Source: Tubiluchus corallicola (Eukaryota; Priapulida; Priapulimorpha; Priapulimorphida; Tubiluchidae). From it: a stretch of 64,000 nt of DNA. Numbering within the stretch: the stretch's first letter is position 1; the number at the start of each line of letters is the position of its first letter. The translations under genes were made by a program, and so were the position numbers. This document shows positions 47,216-61,740 of the stretch, piece after piece. The notes under the pieces were generated by a model. That model was given only the letters and a program-made list of their open reading frames with translations. It did not search any database and had not been told where the DNA came from. The DNA lies in the NCBI GenBank assembly GCA_030141605.1, contig JAQGDQ010000061.1, positions 483,685 to 547,684 of the forward strand, in the 5' to 3' direction.

Positions 47216-50200
47216 AAGCTTTACTTAAAGTGGATGACACCTTAAGCGTGATCCATTTCAGAACGACCTTTAAATATAACTGGTGTGTAATAATAAAAGT
47301 GTAGCAAAAAAAGAATGTTGAAATCACACGTATTTAAAGCCAGATTTATAATTAAGTTCGTAAGAATATTTCGAATACGTCCGCCGGATGACGACCATGA
47401 AGACCGGACTTCAGTTGCGACTTCCCGAAATTCGATGGTCGTGGGATAGGTCACTTAGTGGCAAAGAAAGTTTCTTCTGCGTTGGCAAAGCAAAAAAAAT
47501 GTTTTGTTACCGCTGGACTAAATTGCATCGCATTTAAAAACTTAGTGCAGACGCATCAAAAAGTCTGACATTATAATTCGATGTATGTGTGAAGAAATGA
47601 CGAAAGTATGTTATTTTGGTACGCTCGTACTACGACTTCAGCGTCCAAACTACACCCTTATTGCGTTTGTGTCGTCATCTATTCCTTCCACAATTTTGCG
47701 AGATGACTTTGAGCATGTTCAACATGCTTTCCTTAAAGATTATAATGCGATTCTAGTCGCCGTTTCAAAGACCTCGAAGAAATGGGTGCGATCTGACGGA
47801 AACCTGGCCAATTTTTGAAGTCGCGGTGAGGTCTCCCGTAGGCGTGACGGGGGGGGCGTAAAGGACGATCTTACATTCTTATTTGGTTATTTATCAAAAG
47901 AAAGTAGTTATTTATCAAGCGTTCTAATGAAACCTTTCCAAACATTTTGCCAAAGTTCGTAAGTTAAAAAGCTAGATATCTATAGCGTAACTGAGTCCTC
48001 TGTATGAAACGATCTTACGAGCAAATATAGTAACTAAATACTAGGCTATATTTACAAACTGATGAAATTATCAGTTTGTAATGCATTAAGTGACCACTTA
48101 TTTAAGTTACACATTTTCACTTTATGAGTTTAACATTACGCCAAAGCAGCACAATTACAGGTTTTTTGTGATTTTTTATGTTTAATAAAGAAGAATAGGT
48201 AGTTTTCAGGTATATCCCAAAGAACTTTACGTGCAAAGTTTTATTACTTACCATTACACTTGCCTGTTTGAAAGATTTATGATTTTGTGAAAGAAAATTC
48301 TTAATAATTTAAAAGTTCGCGCTACATGGCAAAACGACACTGCATCGCTGATTCACCAAAAAACACATTATTGATGTTATTGACAAGAAAAAGTAATTTG
48401 CACTTTTGCCTTAGTTAGGGAAGAGTATGTTATGAATACTCTGATATTTTTTTCAATCTGCACGAAATGTTATTTAAACTAGTTTCAACTAACGGTCATC
48501 GCAGGAGTTTAAATTTTCCAGTTTTATACAGCGCTACTGCCAACGCAAGCCCTGTATGCAGTAAGGCCGCATCTAAGCGGTGTGAACTAAAAAGACGAAT
48601 TTTTAAACTTTACTTATGAAGAGTGTTTTCTTCTGCTTTAAATACTTGCAGTACGGTTGTCTTTCTTATAAACTATATTTCGCGATTATGTCATCCAGTG
48701 CAGGTTTTGTTTGCTTGTCTGTTTTTAGTTAAGTTAATCACAATTTACACTGAATTTTTAATATATATTTTTACTTTACCCCAGTTTCTGCTAAATGTGC
48801 TGATTTTCCCATAAAATAATTGCTAAGGTTAAAGTTAACAATTATCGTGACTTTCTACGAAAGGGAAACACTGGCAAAGCTGAAGACATGGATAAATGGA
48901 CAAACACAAAATGACTAACGAGCAGTCTACTCGGAATAATAAATAAGATTATACGAATTATTGTTCATGGCCATTCCTTTAAGCAATGAATATTAATTTC
49001 TTTCTCACCTTCATATTTCATTCCATGCATTATTTCACTCTGAGCTTCAGTTTCTCCACACGCCTAATTAAACCAGCTGTATTTATTTTCATTCCTGCCA
49101 ACATCGAATATGCCAGCAATTAATTAGGATTAATTCGCGTGTTAATAACTTTTGGAGTTATCGAATCGTAGATAAGCCAATTAGTACAAAATTTGTCGAA
49201 GGAACGGCGTCAACAACTCCAGCAATGTTCGACGATTCTATCAGCCAAAGTGTCAACCAAAAATCGATAACAAAATTTCGTAAAATTTCTTAAAAATATT
49301 TTTTCACGATAACGCTTTTTGTTGGAATATCATAACAGACAGTTTTTTCAAATAAAAAGAATGGATATCAACCTTGTCAGGTCATTTCAAAAAATTCTCG
49401 ACAAAAGTTAAATGACTACAGGAATTTTGCGATTTTTTTGGACTACATAAAATGACAAGCAGACGTTTGATAACTGCTGCATACTTCTGATCTTTACTAA
49501 ACAACAAAAATCGACTTGTTAAAGAACTGCCTGTTACAATATGTTGCAAACACGGTAATAATCAAGTCTTTTGTTAGTTTTTTGTTTGTTTTTGTTAGTA
49601 CGTACATCATTGCTAAATAAAGTTTCGTTTGAATGAGCTGAAGACTTTGTTTCGACTGTGGCACGCTTCAAACTAAAGATGTTTCATTACACATACGATT
49701 CCAGTCGAATAAGTAGAACACGTTCACAGTTCAAAAGTGGTTAGTAGTTTTTGTAGTTCTAGGCTACACTGAGCTTGCCAATGACGATACAGTCATTCGC
49801 GAAACAACAGTCACAGGCATTAATGAAGGTCTTCCTTAGAATGTACGACTTGGCCATCACTCTGCTGTGGGCCAATAGTCCAACTATTCCAATATTTTGT
49901 GTGGTATAAATACTGCAGTTTCCGCAAGCGCAAGCCAATGTATAATGTTCTCACTTCGAGTTCCTACACCACACCTCAAAGACAAAAATATAAAATAAAA
50001 GTTTTATAGCCATTAATAATCGCCTTGTCTGGACTTAGACAATTTAAAACAAAAACTAGGTTTTATTGATTTCAAAGGTCCTATGCTCATTTCCTAAGAA
50101 AGATTGGTCCTCGTGGGCTGTTAATTATTCGCTCTCTATGGTACACTGTACAGAACTTACAAGTTTTCAGTTTTCATACCAGGAATAGCAGCACTCAAAA

Positions 50201-50280
50201 TTCTCAAATTCGCGAAACCCAAAAAATCACTCTGCGCGTCATAGCGACACGCCTATGTGTAAAAATCAGCGTAATAAAAT

Positions 50281-50824
<544 letters not shown>

Positions 50825-52813
50825 ATTTAGATTTTTAGATTTAATATTTTATTTCAAACCTTACAAAGTTCATATACACATCACAAATTAATACAAATAA
50901 TACAGTAAATTATGACACACAACAATAACACAAATAACAGTTAACGACATAAGAAACAAAGTACGTCTATTTACAGAAGTAAACTTTACATTACTGTTTA
51001 AAATGCTCTTGCATATAAAATTTTCACGCTCATTCAGCCTGACGTATAAACTGTATGCACATTTTCTGTGAATCACATCAAAATAAATAGGTTTAAGTCT
51101 AGTAGAAATATATCTGGCGCTCGTATCATATACAAAGTTAGTATGTTCCATCAAACAGCTTCCATGTTGATACATTATACGCAACCTTGAGTTTGCTAAG
51201 ATTGTAAGAATAAAAATGTCTCCAAGTGGACATACAATAAAAAGTAGTGCAGTAACCAATACTACGCATTAAACAATTGTCTTTTCAAGTTAACCGAACA
51301 GTGGGTAAGTTTCATGAGTAATTTATTGGCTATGCCATAGTAAATTGAGCATTGTCATAATATATCTAAAGCATCTCTGTTGTTTTTCGATAAAATATGA
51401 CCCAGATATTTTTCTTTTTTACTAAGTACAAAACTTTTACACTGCAAAAACATCAGACCCAAAAGTAAACTGCTGCATGTCAGCAGACCGAAACGTGACA
51501 AGTTTAGTCTTATTCACATTTACAAGGATATCATATTATTTAACAAATTTATTAAAAATATCTAGCAGTCTCTGCAAAGCTGTCGAGGTTGCTGCTAAAA
51601 GACATATGTCATCAGCGTACATTAAGTGATTAATGCAGGCTTCAGCAATGTGACAACCCACACCAGAGTTAGTAAGTTCAGCACTGAGATTTTTAAAATA
51701 GAAGTGGAATAACAGTGGATACATTTTTCCACCTTTTCGTTGAGCTTATTTTAATATTCGGAAAAAATGTTATTCAGCAATAAAATTGTGATAAGCGCCT
51801 CGTGTAATTAGTAAAATCAATTTAAAGTCGTTATTACGTTACGCATGCGTGCGCTCATTTTAGATGAAAAATGGTGTCATCCGGTTCCCGTGCAATATAA
51901 ACACTTATCCCGCCAGGTGCTTGAGAATCTTTTTTAACTTATAGAGCGAATTCTATAGACTAAGTAACCAGCCCGGCACCTACTACGTGCTGGCAAGTTT
52001 ACATGTGTATCTAAAAGACAGGAAAAATCTGTAAATTAATTATTTACACAATTAATGTTAATTACTTACACATTTTAAGGTGTAATCCCGTAGATTAAAG
52101 CAAAGTAACCTTTTACGACAACAACAACATCAAAACAACTGTCAGCACTTTCCCACTATTACACTCACGGAAATCACTACTTCTTTCTACCCCTGTATCG
52201 TGCCCCAAAAGCGTCATCAAAATACCACTAATTTCACTAGTTTTATCACCACCATCAGTCAGAGAATATAATATCAGCCCGTGTCTTATAGGCAAGTCCA
52301 AGTCTATTCCGTTACCTACTGCAAAACTATCAGAGTTAAATTTACCTCATCTAACCAACATACGTTGTTCCGTGTAATAAAAGCAAAAGTCTAATTACTA
52401 CATTTGGTAGGTTAGTATTGATAAGGTTTAGAAATAGTTTGAGGTAGCTTACTCTGTCGAACGTTTTTTTATGCGTCAATAAACAGAATGTGTACAGTGC
52501 TTTGTCGACTGATGTAATAGTCAAGTACCTCTTTTAAGTATTGATGCACTTCTCTGTGCCTAAGTTTCCAACAAAATCAAACTGGCTTGGCGTGGTACTC
52601 AAACAAGAACTGTAACGATTTAGAAGCAGTATTTCTATAACTTTGCTTTCTACAGATAAAAGAGTGATAGGCCTATAGTTGTTTTTGTAATATCCCCATT
52701 TTTGTCTTTAACGAGAGGTACTAGTACAGATAACATTAAGGAGTGCGGCAAGTAACCGTGTGTTACACATGACGTGAGTAGAAGCGCCAACATGATTGGC
52801 ATAAAATGGGATT
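50825..52813 (-). mobile_element. 5'-truncated non-LTR retrotransposon (LINE) fragment
   Basis: Minus-strand reading shows decayed reverse transcriptase. An upstream block (VPLVKDKNGDITKT, KTFDRVSY) lies around 52700-52440, the catalytic block MYADDICLLA lies at about 51625, and SKLKVAYN further on resembles the conserved end of LINE polymerases. Stops and frame changes break the frame, so it is not active. The 3' end has AATAAA followed by TCTAAATCAG and then passes into (TCAG)n. No endonuclease region is visible. A Jockey/CR1-like affiliation is possible but not established. Confidence 0.82.
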
Positions 52814-53081
<268 letters not shown>

Positions 53082-53706
53082 CGGGCGCTTATTAGAATTG
53101 TCATGCCACTCTAAAGCAATTCTAAACCATTACCCCTTTAGTGGTGTTTGAAGTAGACTGGGCATATTATGTCGAATGCGCAAACAATTCCTTACGATAT
53201 CCCATTCGGATGGCTCTCAGCAAGGCGAAGAGGGCTGACACTTTTAAACGCAGTGCACTTCGACGAAATGGTCTCTGGCGGTGGCTCTGGCAAAAATGTG
53301 ACGTTTGATAAAGAGCGTGAAAAATATACTTTTCAACATTTCAACTTATGACAACTTGCGATGAGATGTGAACTGTGTGACCATATGTGTCACCAGAGGT
53401 CACTTGAAGGTTATAACTGTTAAACCAGAGACACACATTTCTGGATGCCAATTCCTGAAAACTTTTTATTAACCAGAGGGCATAACCAAAGAAAAGCTTC
53501 CACAAAAGCTGCAGCTATAGCCTTTAATTTAGTTGATATTTTTCGCAGTACTAATTGAACAATGCTACACTCACCGACCGAACCTGCCATCTCGACACTC
53601 GTCAAGAGGGGCATTTCACTTGCCTCTTTCAATTTTTAGATAATAATCTATCAGGCTGTAAGAAACCAAAATGCACAATTATTTCGTTATATATGTTTGT
53701 TACAGA

Positions 53707-55954
53707 ATGAGTGGATGCACGCGAATATTCCTAGTCAGCTTGGTAACTCTCTTAGTCTGTTCTCGCCTCGTCCACAGCCGCTACTTACCTACACGATCGG
53801 AAGGGAATAACTTAGACAGACTTTTACAGGCTGTAAGTATACTTAATAACACAAATTAATTCATAATTCAGTGTTATTATGCTTGTCGCGGTACAGTGGA
53901 AATGAAATTTAAAAATTTTAAAGTTGCTCTGAGAACTTCGCATTATCCACTGATAACAAATGTAGGCCAGTTACAGGTTTTAAGATATAAGATCATTTTG
54001 ATAGATGTCATAAATTGAATAAACTTTGGTTCTGGTGAAAATCTAGTTTTAATTAAAATGTTCACGCTAAAGATAAAATAAAAACGCCTTTATTGCTAGA
54101 ATTCCAAGGGCTTGTCAAATATACCCGTCTTCTGGCACTAAAACAAAGTGGGTAGCATCTAAATTTAAGACTTTGACAAAAACATTGCTCAGTTGTCTGT
54201 CTCTTTGCATTTTGCTAAGTAAAATGTTGCACTTGGATTTCATCCGGTTTTGTTTTAGTTGTTGACTGATGATGGGTACGTGTTGATACGCAAAACGTTT
54301 CAGAACCTTTCAGAATTCTTAGAATAAAATGATTTATTTTTATTTTGCGAATTTCTGTCCCTGGTGTTGACTTGTCATAAATTCATTGACAAATTGGCGA
54401 GAGCTAAGTGATCACATTCAACAGTTAAACTTTAAACAGATAGCACCGCATCAGTATGTTATTGATTTGCGACATTTTGTGAATTGATAAATCTCACTGT
54501 TACATGGATGATAATGCAAAAAACAATATAGCATTATATTGTAATACGATTTCACTAGAACTACTAACTGCTTGACCATAAATAGCCGGCACGTTACACG
54601 GGCCAAAAAAGTAAGCTATTTGAAGTTCGATGTCTTCCTGGTCCAGATGTTTACGCAGGAATAAACTTCATCATCGAGGCACTATTTGCCCTGTAAGGTT
54701 CTGAAAGGACTGACCTAACACTAAGTACACTAAATGAAAGCAATTACCAGGTCATCGCTTAGACCGACTGTCTCGTCACAAAGTCCGTCAACTTTCTCCT
54801 GAGACTCTAATCAAGTCCAAGAATGGAGAGAAAGGGAGGTCTATTCGTTGCCCGAATGTTAATAACTTTGTACTAGCTCAAAAGCACGTCTTCGAAGAGA
54901 ATCGACGCCCGTGCAATCACACACATCATCAACAGAAGAGTAGAGGAATACTATTCAGATCAAACTATAGCAGAATGCAGCGTTTGTTCATGTTTATGGC
55001 ATACAAATTGGCTCAAGTTTACATGGAGGACATTCTGAATATAAATAGCTGACCTTTGGCTCTGAATAACCTAAATGAAACGAACTATTTATGTTGAAAA
55101 TGTGGCATAAACAATAGTTTATATCACTATTAGAACACAAACAACATTTCTAAATGCTTTAGGATAACTTATCTATCCAATTTAGTTCACTTCGACTGCA
55201 CTTAGCTTCTATTAACCTACTTCATTGTTATTTCCAGTATCTCTGAAAGACAGAAAATAGTGCATAAAATATAAAAACTACAAATAATGTTTTTATTGTA
55301 ACTTACGTTTCATCTTTTTGGATCGTCTGACTAACGTTTATAAGCGGATACAATACTGTAATGGATTCAGAAGTAAATGATATAACCTACCCTTTTACGT
55401 GCCGGTATGGTCGGGAAGGTGTTTGCATTCCATTTACTTTACCATATAGAATTGATGATTGGTCTGGCTTTGTAGATACAGGCAAAATACGCTGATTCAA
55501 ATCGGGGAACTTTTTAGTTTACAATTTTTTTGTTGGCATTATGATAAGGATTATTTAGAATAATTCAGTTACATGCGAAAAATCTATGTTTTAGAATTAA
55601 GAGAACTGAAGGCAGGTTGAAGTAATTCAGTCACATTTTTAAGTAATTTGTCATTTAGGGAATGCAGGCAGTTTCCAAAGATTATCATAGTTCAACTGGC
55701 TTCAGTGCTTAGGTGTATCCCAAACAATACCCCCCCCCCCATGGCCAAGATCTTACTGGGGCGTTTGCTTTAATACTGGAATACAATTAGCATACCTGAT
55801 CAAAACTGACTAGAATGTATGTAAAATTGTTTTTTTAGTCACTAGAAACTTTGACATAACCGGCTGCCGGTGGATTGTATTCAGCAATCCGGATAATCTG
55901 GGCAAAGATCAAAATCGAGTTTGGTGGCTGCTGATATGATAAAAAACACACACA

Positions 55955-56018
<64 letters not shown>

Positions 56019-57840
56019 AATTTTATTCGAAAAACTTACTTGACATCATTACTCGGCGCTTTGCACTGCCTAATTGCCATGCTAACGACAAATTAGCACC
56101 TGAAATAACTTTACTATGTCTGCTATATGAGCGCTCAGTGTTTCAATAATAACCCTTGAGGTTACAGATAGTGTGGCAAATTCAGTCATAGTTACGTGAC
56201 TCTGGCCTGTATTTAGCTAAATGCTTTTATTGTACACATCACGATACCACTAATTACTCGTCTACACAACTGACTCAGGTACCCTTTGTACAAAAATTGT
56301 ATCGATTTCTTTTAAAGTGCACAACATCTGCTGCTGGTAATGACTGTTATAATAACAAAGCGTTATCTGAAATTACCTGTTTTTAGTTATTCGTTGCTTT
56401 TAAGTTAGTATCCCCTGTTTTTATATTTAAAAAATCAACTTAGGCCGAGAACTTTCATTATATCGCAGTAACTCAAAATGATTTCAAACAGGGAAATATT
56501 GGTAGCCTAACAAGAAAAAATAAATTAGCAGAAGAATGGATAACTGAAAGGCTGGCTGAGTAACTGACTGAATGTCGAAAGGCTGGCTGATGGGAGCAAA
56601 CTGACAAACAACTGGCTAGCCAACCACCCCGCCATCCAACTGATCAGTCGACTTTCTAGCTTTATAAAATTATTCTTTTTTTGTTTAGCTGGCACAAAAA
56701 GAAGATACTGGCGTAGAAGCAGCCGAAAATATGGGTTTACAAGATGAAGGAATTCAAGAAAATAAAAGATTTCAGTATATGTACCTGTGCTTTGATAAGA
56801 CCGGAAAATACCACATGTGTTATGTAAGTACAGCAGCATGCATAAACCAGTCAAATATTGTATTAATTACAGATTTCTACTGTACCCTATTCACACTGAC
56901 ATGGTTTATTTGCAAATTAACTTAGCAGGACTCATTCGCATACTAACAACTTTTAACTTTGTTACTCATATCAACTTAACCTCTGGCTGACCGCAACAAG
57001 CAATAGTGGTGTCACTGCTACCACAAACTCAATAGTGTGCATCAGTCACTTTACTCTTATCACCTTTAGCGTTTACTCAGAAATTTGTTATTATTAAACC
57101 GGATGGCGCCGATTCGCTGTCACGGCATAGTTGTGCAGAAAACGACCAAATGTGCAAAGCAAAGTGAGATGTTACAGATTGAAATAACTGAAAAAAAATC
57201 GTTAGAAATCTAATCTATTTTATTCCATGCTGGTGTCATTATGGAACAAGTGCTAACGATATAGAAATGGCGTCAAAAACAAATGGCATTTCGTCCCCGT
57301 AACATTAGTTACATTTACAGCGTTTATGTATTTTGCTTTGGCAGGTAAAAAGTTTTGGATTTAGTGTGCATTGTACAATGTACAGACAATGTGGATGTTT
57401 TTTAACTAGTGACTCTAGTACGCCAACTCTTGACTTTCGTGTACAAATAATTGCATTTTGAGAAAAGGCCATTAAATGAATGAACATGAAAATGAAAATT
57501 GCCATTTTTAAGGAATTTTTGTATGTATTGTTTCTTCTCCAAAAATAATAGAAAAGTGGACAGCTTCCGTGGCACCGAATTAAATATTTCTTATTTACCA
57601 CGTTTGGTTTCGTTTTTTAATTCTCAAAACAAAAAGAAAATAAAAAACAAAAAGAACACATTTAAAAACATGGAAGAAAAATCGAAAAAAGACGTAGGAT
57701 GGCTTTAAGTGCTGAGCTTAAACATTTGTATGCCTAGCTTGCATGGTTTTGCGTTTTCGGCTCCCAACAAATAAGCGGCTATATGTAGGTTAATTTTCTT
57801 TCAGCGACCAACTGGGACCGACGATTTGTCAATTAACTGA
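53707..57840 (+). CDS. Proctolin neuropeptide precursor
   Basis: Exon 53707-53832 encodes a 24-residue signal peptide ending LVHS, then RYLPT, the exact proctolin pentapeptide, then Arg30 as a single-basic cleavage site and SEGNNLDRLLQA. Known arthropod precursors place proctolin directly after the signal peptide in the same way. Exon 56689-56823 continues in phase 0 and holds a Lys-Arg site (residues 68-69) followed by FQYMYLCFDKTGKYHMCY. An inferred last exon, 57805-57840 (acceptor TTTTCTTTCAG), adds RPTGTDDLSIN and a TGA, for 98 residues in total. The peptide is secreted and acts as a neurotransmitter or neurohormone on muscle through a GPCR. The base before the ATG is preceded by TTTGTTACAG, a good acceptor, so a noncoding exon probably lies upstream. 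The first two exons are secure; the third is a candidate. Confidence 0.87.
55946..56016. repeat. (CA)n tract
   Basis: Dinucleotide array in the intron between the first two proctolin coding exons. Confidence 0.95.
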
Positions 57841-58465
57841 CGTTTACCAATATATGAAATACCTCAAGTGACCAAATTAGTACAATGGTAGATGTATTAA
57901 CTAAAGGTTCCTATGAGAGAAGCTCACTTGATATCATTTATTTTCATGTCAAGTAACTTGAGTGGCGCCAGCTTAGCACTTGATTGTGATCTGCATTTAG
58001 AGAAGCTGGTAGATTCAACAAAAGAATACCAATAGCAAAGTAAAGAAGAGCAGGTGACAGTTTACGATGAAATAATTAAACAAAAACACGAGGGAAGTAA
58101 TTTTAAAAACACGTTTGGCAGTCAACCAAACTCACTAAACCCATGAGAACCAATCAACCAACTTACCCACCAACGAACTAGCTAAACAATTTACCATCAG
58201 ATTACCAAGACCAACCAAGATTGTCCCATAATATTTTGCTGGCACTTGATCAACTCTGGCCATTCAACTACTATTATTCAACTGAGCATGTCATTGTCAT
58301 TCAAATCTATTCCATATTATTCCATTTTGTTCAAGTTATGTGTTGAGTCATTTAAATTTGAGCTGAAGATTTGCAATTTTTAATGTGCATTACCATGAGC
58401 AACAACAACATCGGAACACAGCAAATACCGTCACTTCTATTGTACATGTAAACATTTTGGAAACA

Positions 58466-58747
<282 letters not shown>

Positions 58748-60099
58748 TGAATGTATTTTACAAGATTAAGGGCGAAGCGACGATAAAGCGAGATGATACC
58801 TGTTCTTAATTATCCTAAAAAATATGGTGCGTAACGTTAATTATTTTCACATGAAAAGTATTATCCAGGCTAAAAATTTCAATTTACTTTGAACAACATG
58901 TATACAACATGTATCTGGTAGGCTATATCTACGAGCCGATTATCTGATTACAAGAGGACAGAGCTTGGACAGCACTTTCATTCAGCGTATGCAAACCTAG
59001 AGGGGATCGAGAACTAACGTTATTGAATTGTGCTCGTTGTTCTGGGAGAAAGGACCTTATTGTTTACTGTTGCTGTTGCTGATGAAGGCGGATATGCTAA
59101 CAGTGATGACTATGGTGGTGATAGTTGGTATAACAATTTGTTAACGGCGACTTGGCGCTGTTTACTTCTACTGCAGCAGTTACTGTTGTCGACTTCTGTT
59201 GTTCTTGCGATATCGAAGAACGTGTTATGGTGGTACTGTTGATGTTGCAAGCGTAACAATATGTTTTGGTTGGGTAGATGGCTTTAAGGACTGGCGACAT
59301 TGATATTAACGCGTGCGAGTAATGAAAACAGGATACAAAGTTGCGAAATTGAAAAACCCGCGTTAGCTAGTATGTACTAATTAAGATACAAAAACTACGA
59401 CTGGAGCGCGCAAACACTGACCACGTTTTCACCACTTTCAAGGAGTATGTAGGTGGTACCACCTCATTGGGACGCTGAATAATGCCGAGGCAATTATAAA
59501 GGAAAATTTATAGGGTTCTACTGTTTCCGAATTAGCTTTTTTCGTATCCGAAATCTCAGATTGTCACTGTTTCCGTCTACAGCTTTCCGAACAAACAGCA
59601 ACATCAACAAGCAACAACAGTAACAGTAATAATAACGACGACGACGACTTAAGCACAGGACTTATCCTAAGTTTCCATCTCCTTTATCGCCATTTCCCAT
59701 GCCGTTTCCGTCTAGTGCTTGCCGGCAAGTAAAAGCAATACTAACATCAACACCAATAGCAACAACTGGAAACCGATAGGAACGGCGATAATAACAACAG
59801 CAGCAACAGAAACAATGAGAATAGTCACAGTGACAACAAAACCAACAACGGTGACTGTGACAGCATTAGTGCTAGCAACAACAAGAAAAACAAGAAGCAC
59901 ATTGATACTTAAAATTTCTTTTTTTATTTGTGGTCTTTCTTCTGCTGAACACGTGCCAAAAAACTTCACTGCTTTAAATGCAGCTATAATACTCAAGTAA
60001 GGTAACTGATTCAGATTGCTGGAAACTAGGTCCAATCTGCACGTTACAGGTGACCATAACCAAATTTGGTTTGCTGACGCGAATTGTGAGATCCACATT

Positions 60100-60315
60100 A
60101 ACCTGCTTACTGGCCTGTTTACTTGCTGTTAGTTAGTTAGCTTGTTTGATTTTGTGTTCGTTCTTACTTGTCTGTCTTTCTGTTTGCCTGTCTGTCTGTT
60201 TTTATGTATGTTTATCTGTTTGTTGATTCAGTTAGCCTGTTTTTTTGTTTACTAGTATGTTCGTTTGTTTGTTTGTTTCTATTTGTTTATATGTTTGTCT
60301 GTTTGTATTACCTTT
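60100..60315. repeat. TGTT/TCTG low-complexity tract
   Basis: Irregular TTTGTTTG and TCTGTCTG units downstream of the proctolin gene. Confidence 0.75.
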
Positions 60316-61529
60316 CTCCTGATTGATCTGCTCACTTCGATTTGTTGTTTTTCCAGAAATCTTACCGACGACGGAAATAGGCTCAATTTCGTATAGCGGA
60401 AGCAAAGATGTCCCGTAAAGCAAAACCAGTAGGCCTACTTGATTTTTGTGTACTTTGCGGAATTTTGCTTTCAACGAACATGGAAAAACACAAGAAAAAA
60501 ATTGCATATACCTGAACCAATAAATACCGATCGGAACAAATGAATACTTAGTTTTATAAAATGTAGCCCATCAGTATGTTTTACGATAATAATAGCTATA
60601 CCCTTTGGTCAGGCTAAATGTGTGCACTAAAAGCGTGTCTTTTTTCATCTTTTACTCATAAAATTATGCTGATGCGAACTAACTAAACCTTTCGTTGTTT
60701 GCATACAGTTTTCTCTTGCTCTAGTGCGTCGATGCTTCTCCAGTAGTTGTAATTGTATACACTGCTTAAAATTTTGTTTTTAAAATTTTCTTAAGCTGAT
60801 AGTCTGATGCTAAAAACACTGTATACAAATTAAGTTAAAATTGGTATATAACATTCAAATAGATCTTCCTTATAAATAAATTATGTACCTAATTGTATCT
60901 TTGCTTCAATAATCTTCAAGCGGTCAGCTTAAACAAAATTTTTATTTAATGCATTTATTATGCTAATGCATCATGCATGATTAACACAACTTTGTTATTC
61001 TAAATAAAAATATTGCTTAAATCAACTCATTAAGTAATTTTAGGCGTAACAAAACTTAAATTTTATTATTCGTGTTTCTAGTTATATAACGGTTACGTCA
61101 CCACACTTTGTGATAGCTATGCATGTAAAGTACGAAAAAGAACAAAATGTGTTTTGTGTAAATTTTATTGTACATTTTATTATAGTAGAAGTAAGAAAGC
61201 AGTTTTATTATATTTACTGTGTTACAATGGAGTTATATATTCGCTGTCTAAGTAGTATTTTTCAAAATTAAAATGCATACTAGCGTTTTACTTTTAATTT
61301 GGTATGCAGTTTGTCCCAGTTTGTAAGCAAACGCATTAACTACAGTGCAGAAATGATGCTTTTAGTCAGAATAGGCCAGCAGCTGATCAGATCAAAAGTT
61401 TTTACTATATTATGGTTGCTATCATTTGTAATTTTAAACTGGTAGAAGCGCTTCTTAGGCTAACGTAACCACATTTTAATGAATTTGCTTATTAAATATT
61501 CTAGAATTTTACTTACTCAGTTGATTCTT

Positions 61530-61740
61530 TGTTTTTATTTATTTATTTGCTTAGTTGTTTGTTTGTTTGTTCCTTTGTTATTTGTACGTTTGCGTACAAG
61601 CGTTCGTTCACTCATTTGTTCATTCTTTCATAAATCCATCACTTCGTTCATTTTTTCAATCCTTTGTGCATTTGGTTTTGTTTATTCATGAACTGATTTT
61701 ATCGATCAATTTTATTTATTTGTTTATTTACTTACTTAGC
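61530..61740. repeat. TTTA/TTTG low-complexity tract
   Basis: Irregular TTTATTTA, TTTGTTTG and CATTC units. The open frames in it are artefacts. Confidence 0.7.

Noticed and set aside
47585-47818. 77-codon frame beginning MCEEMTKVCYFGTL
   Set aside because: Composition is plausible for protein, but no relatives are recognised and no splice partners or poly(A) context were found; left uncalled.
53169-53351. 60-codon frame just upstream of proctolin
   Set aside because: Short, no similarity, and the proctolin ATG has its own acceptor; no evidence of a separate gene.
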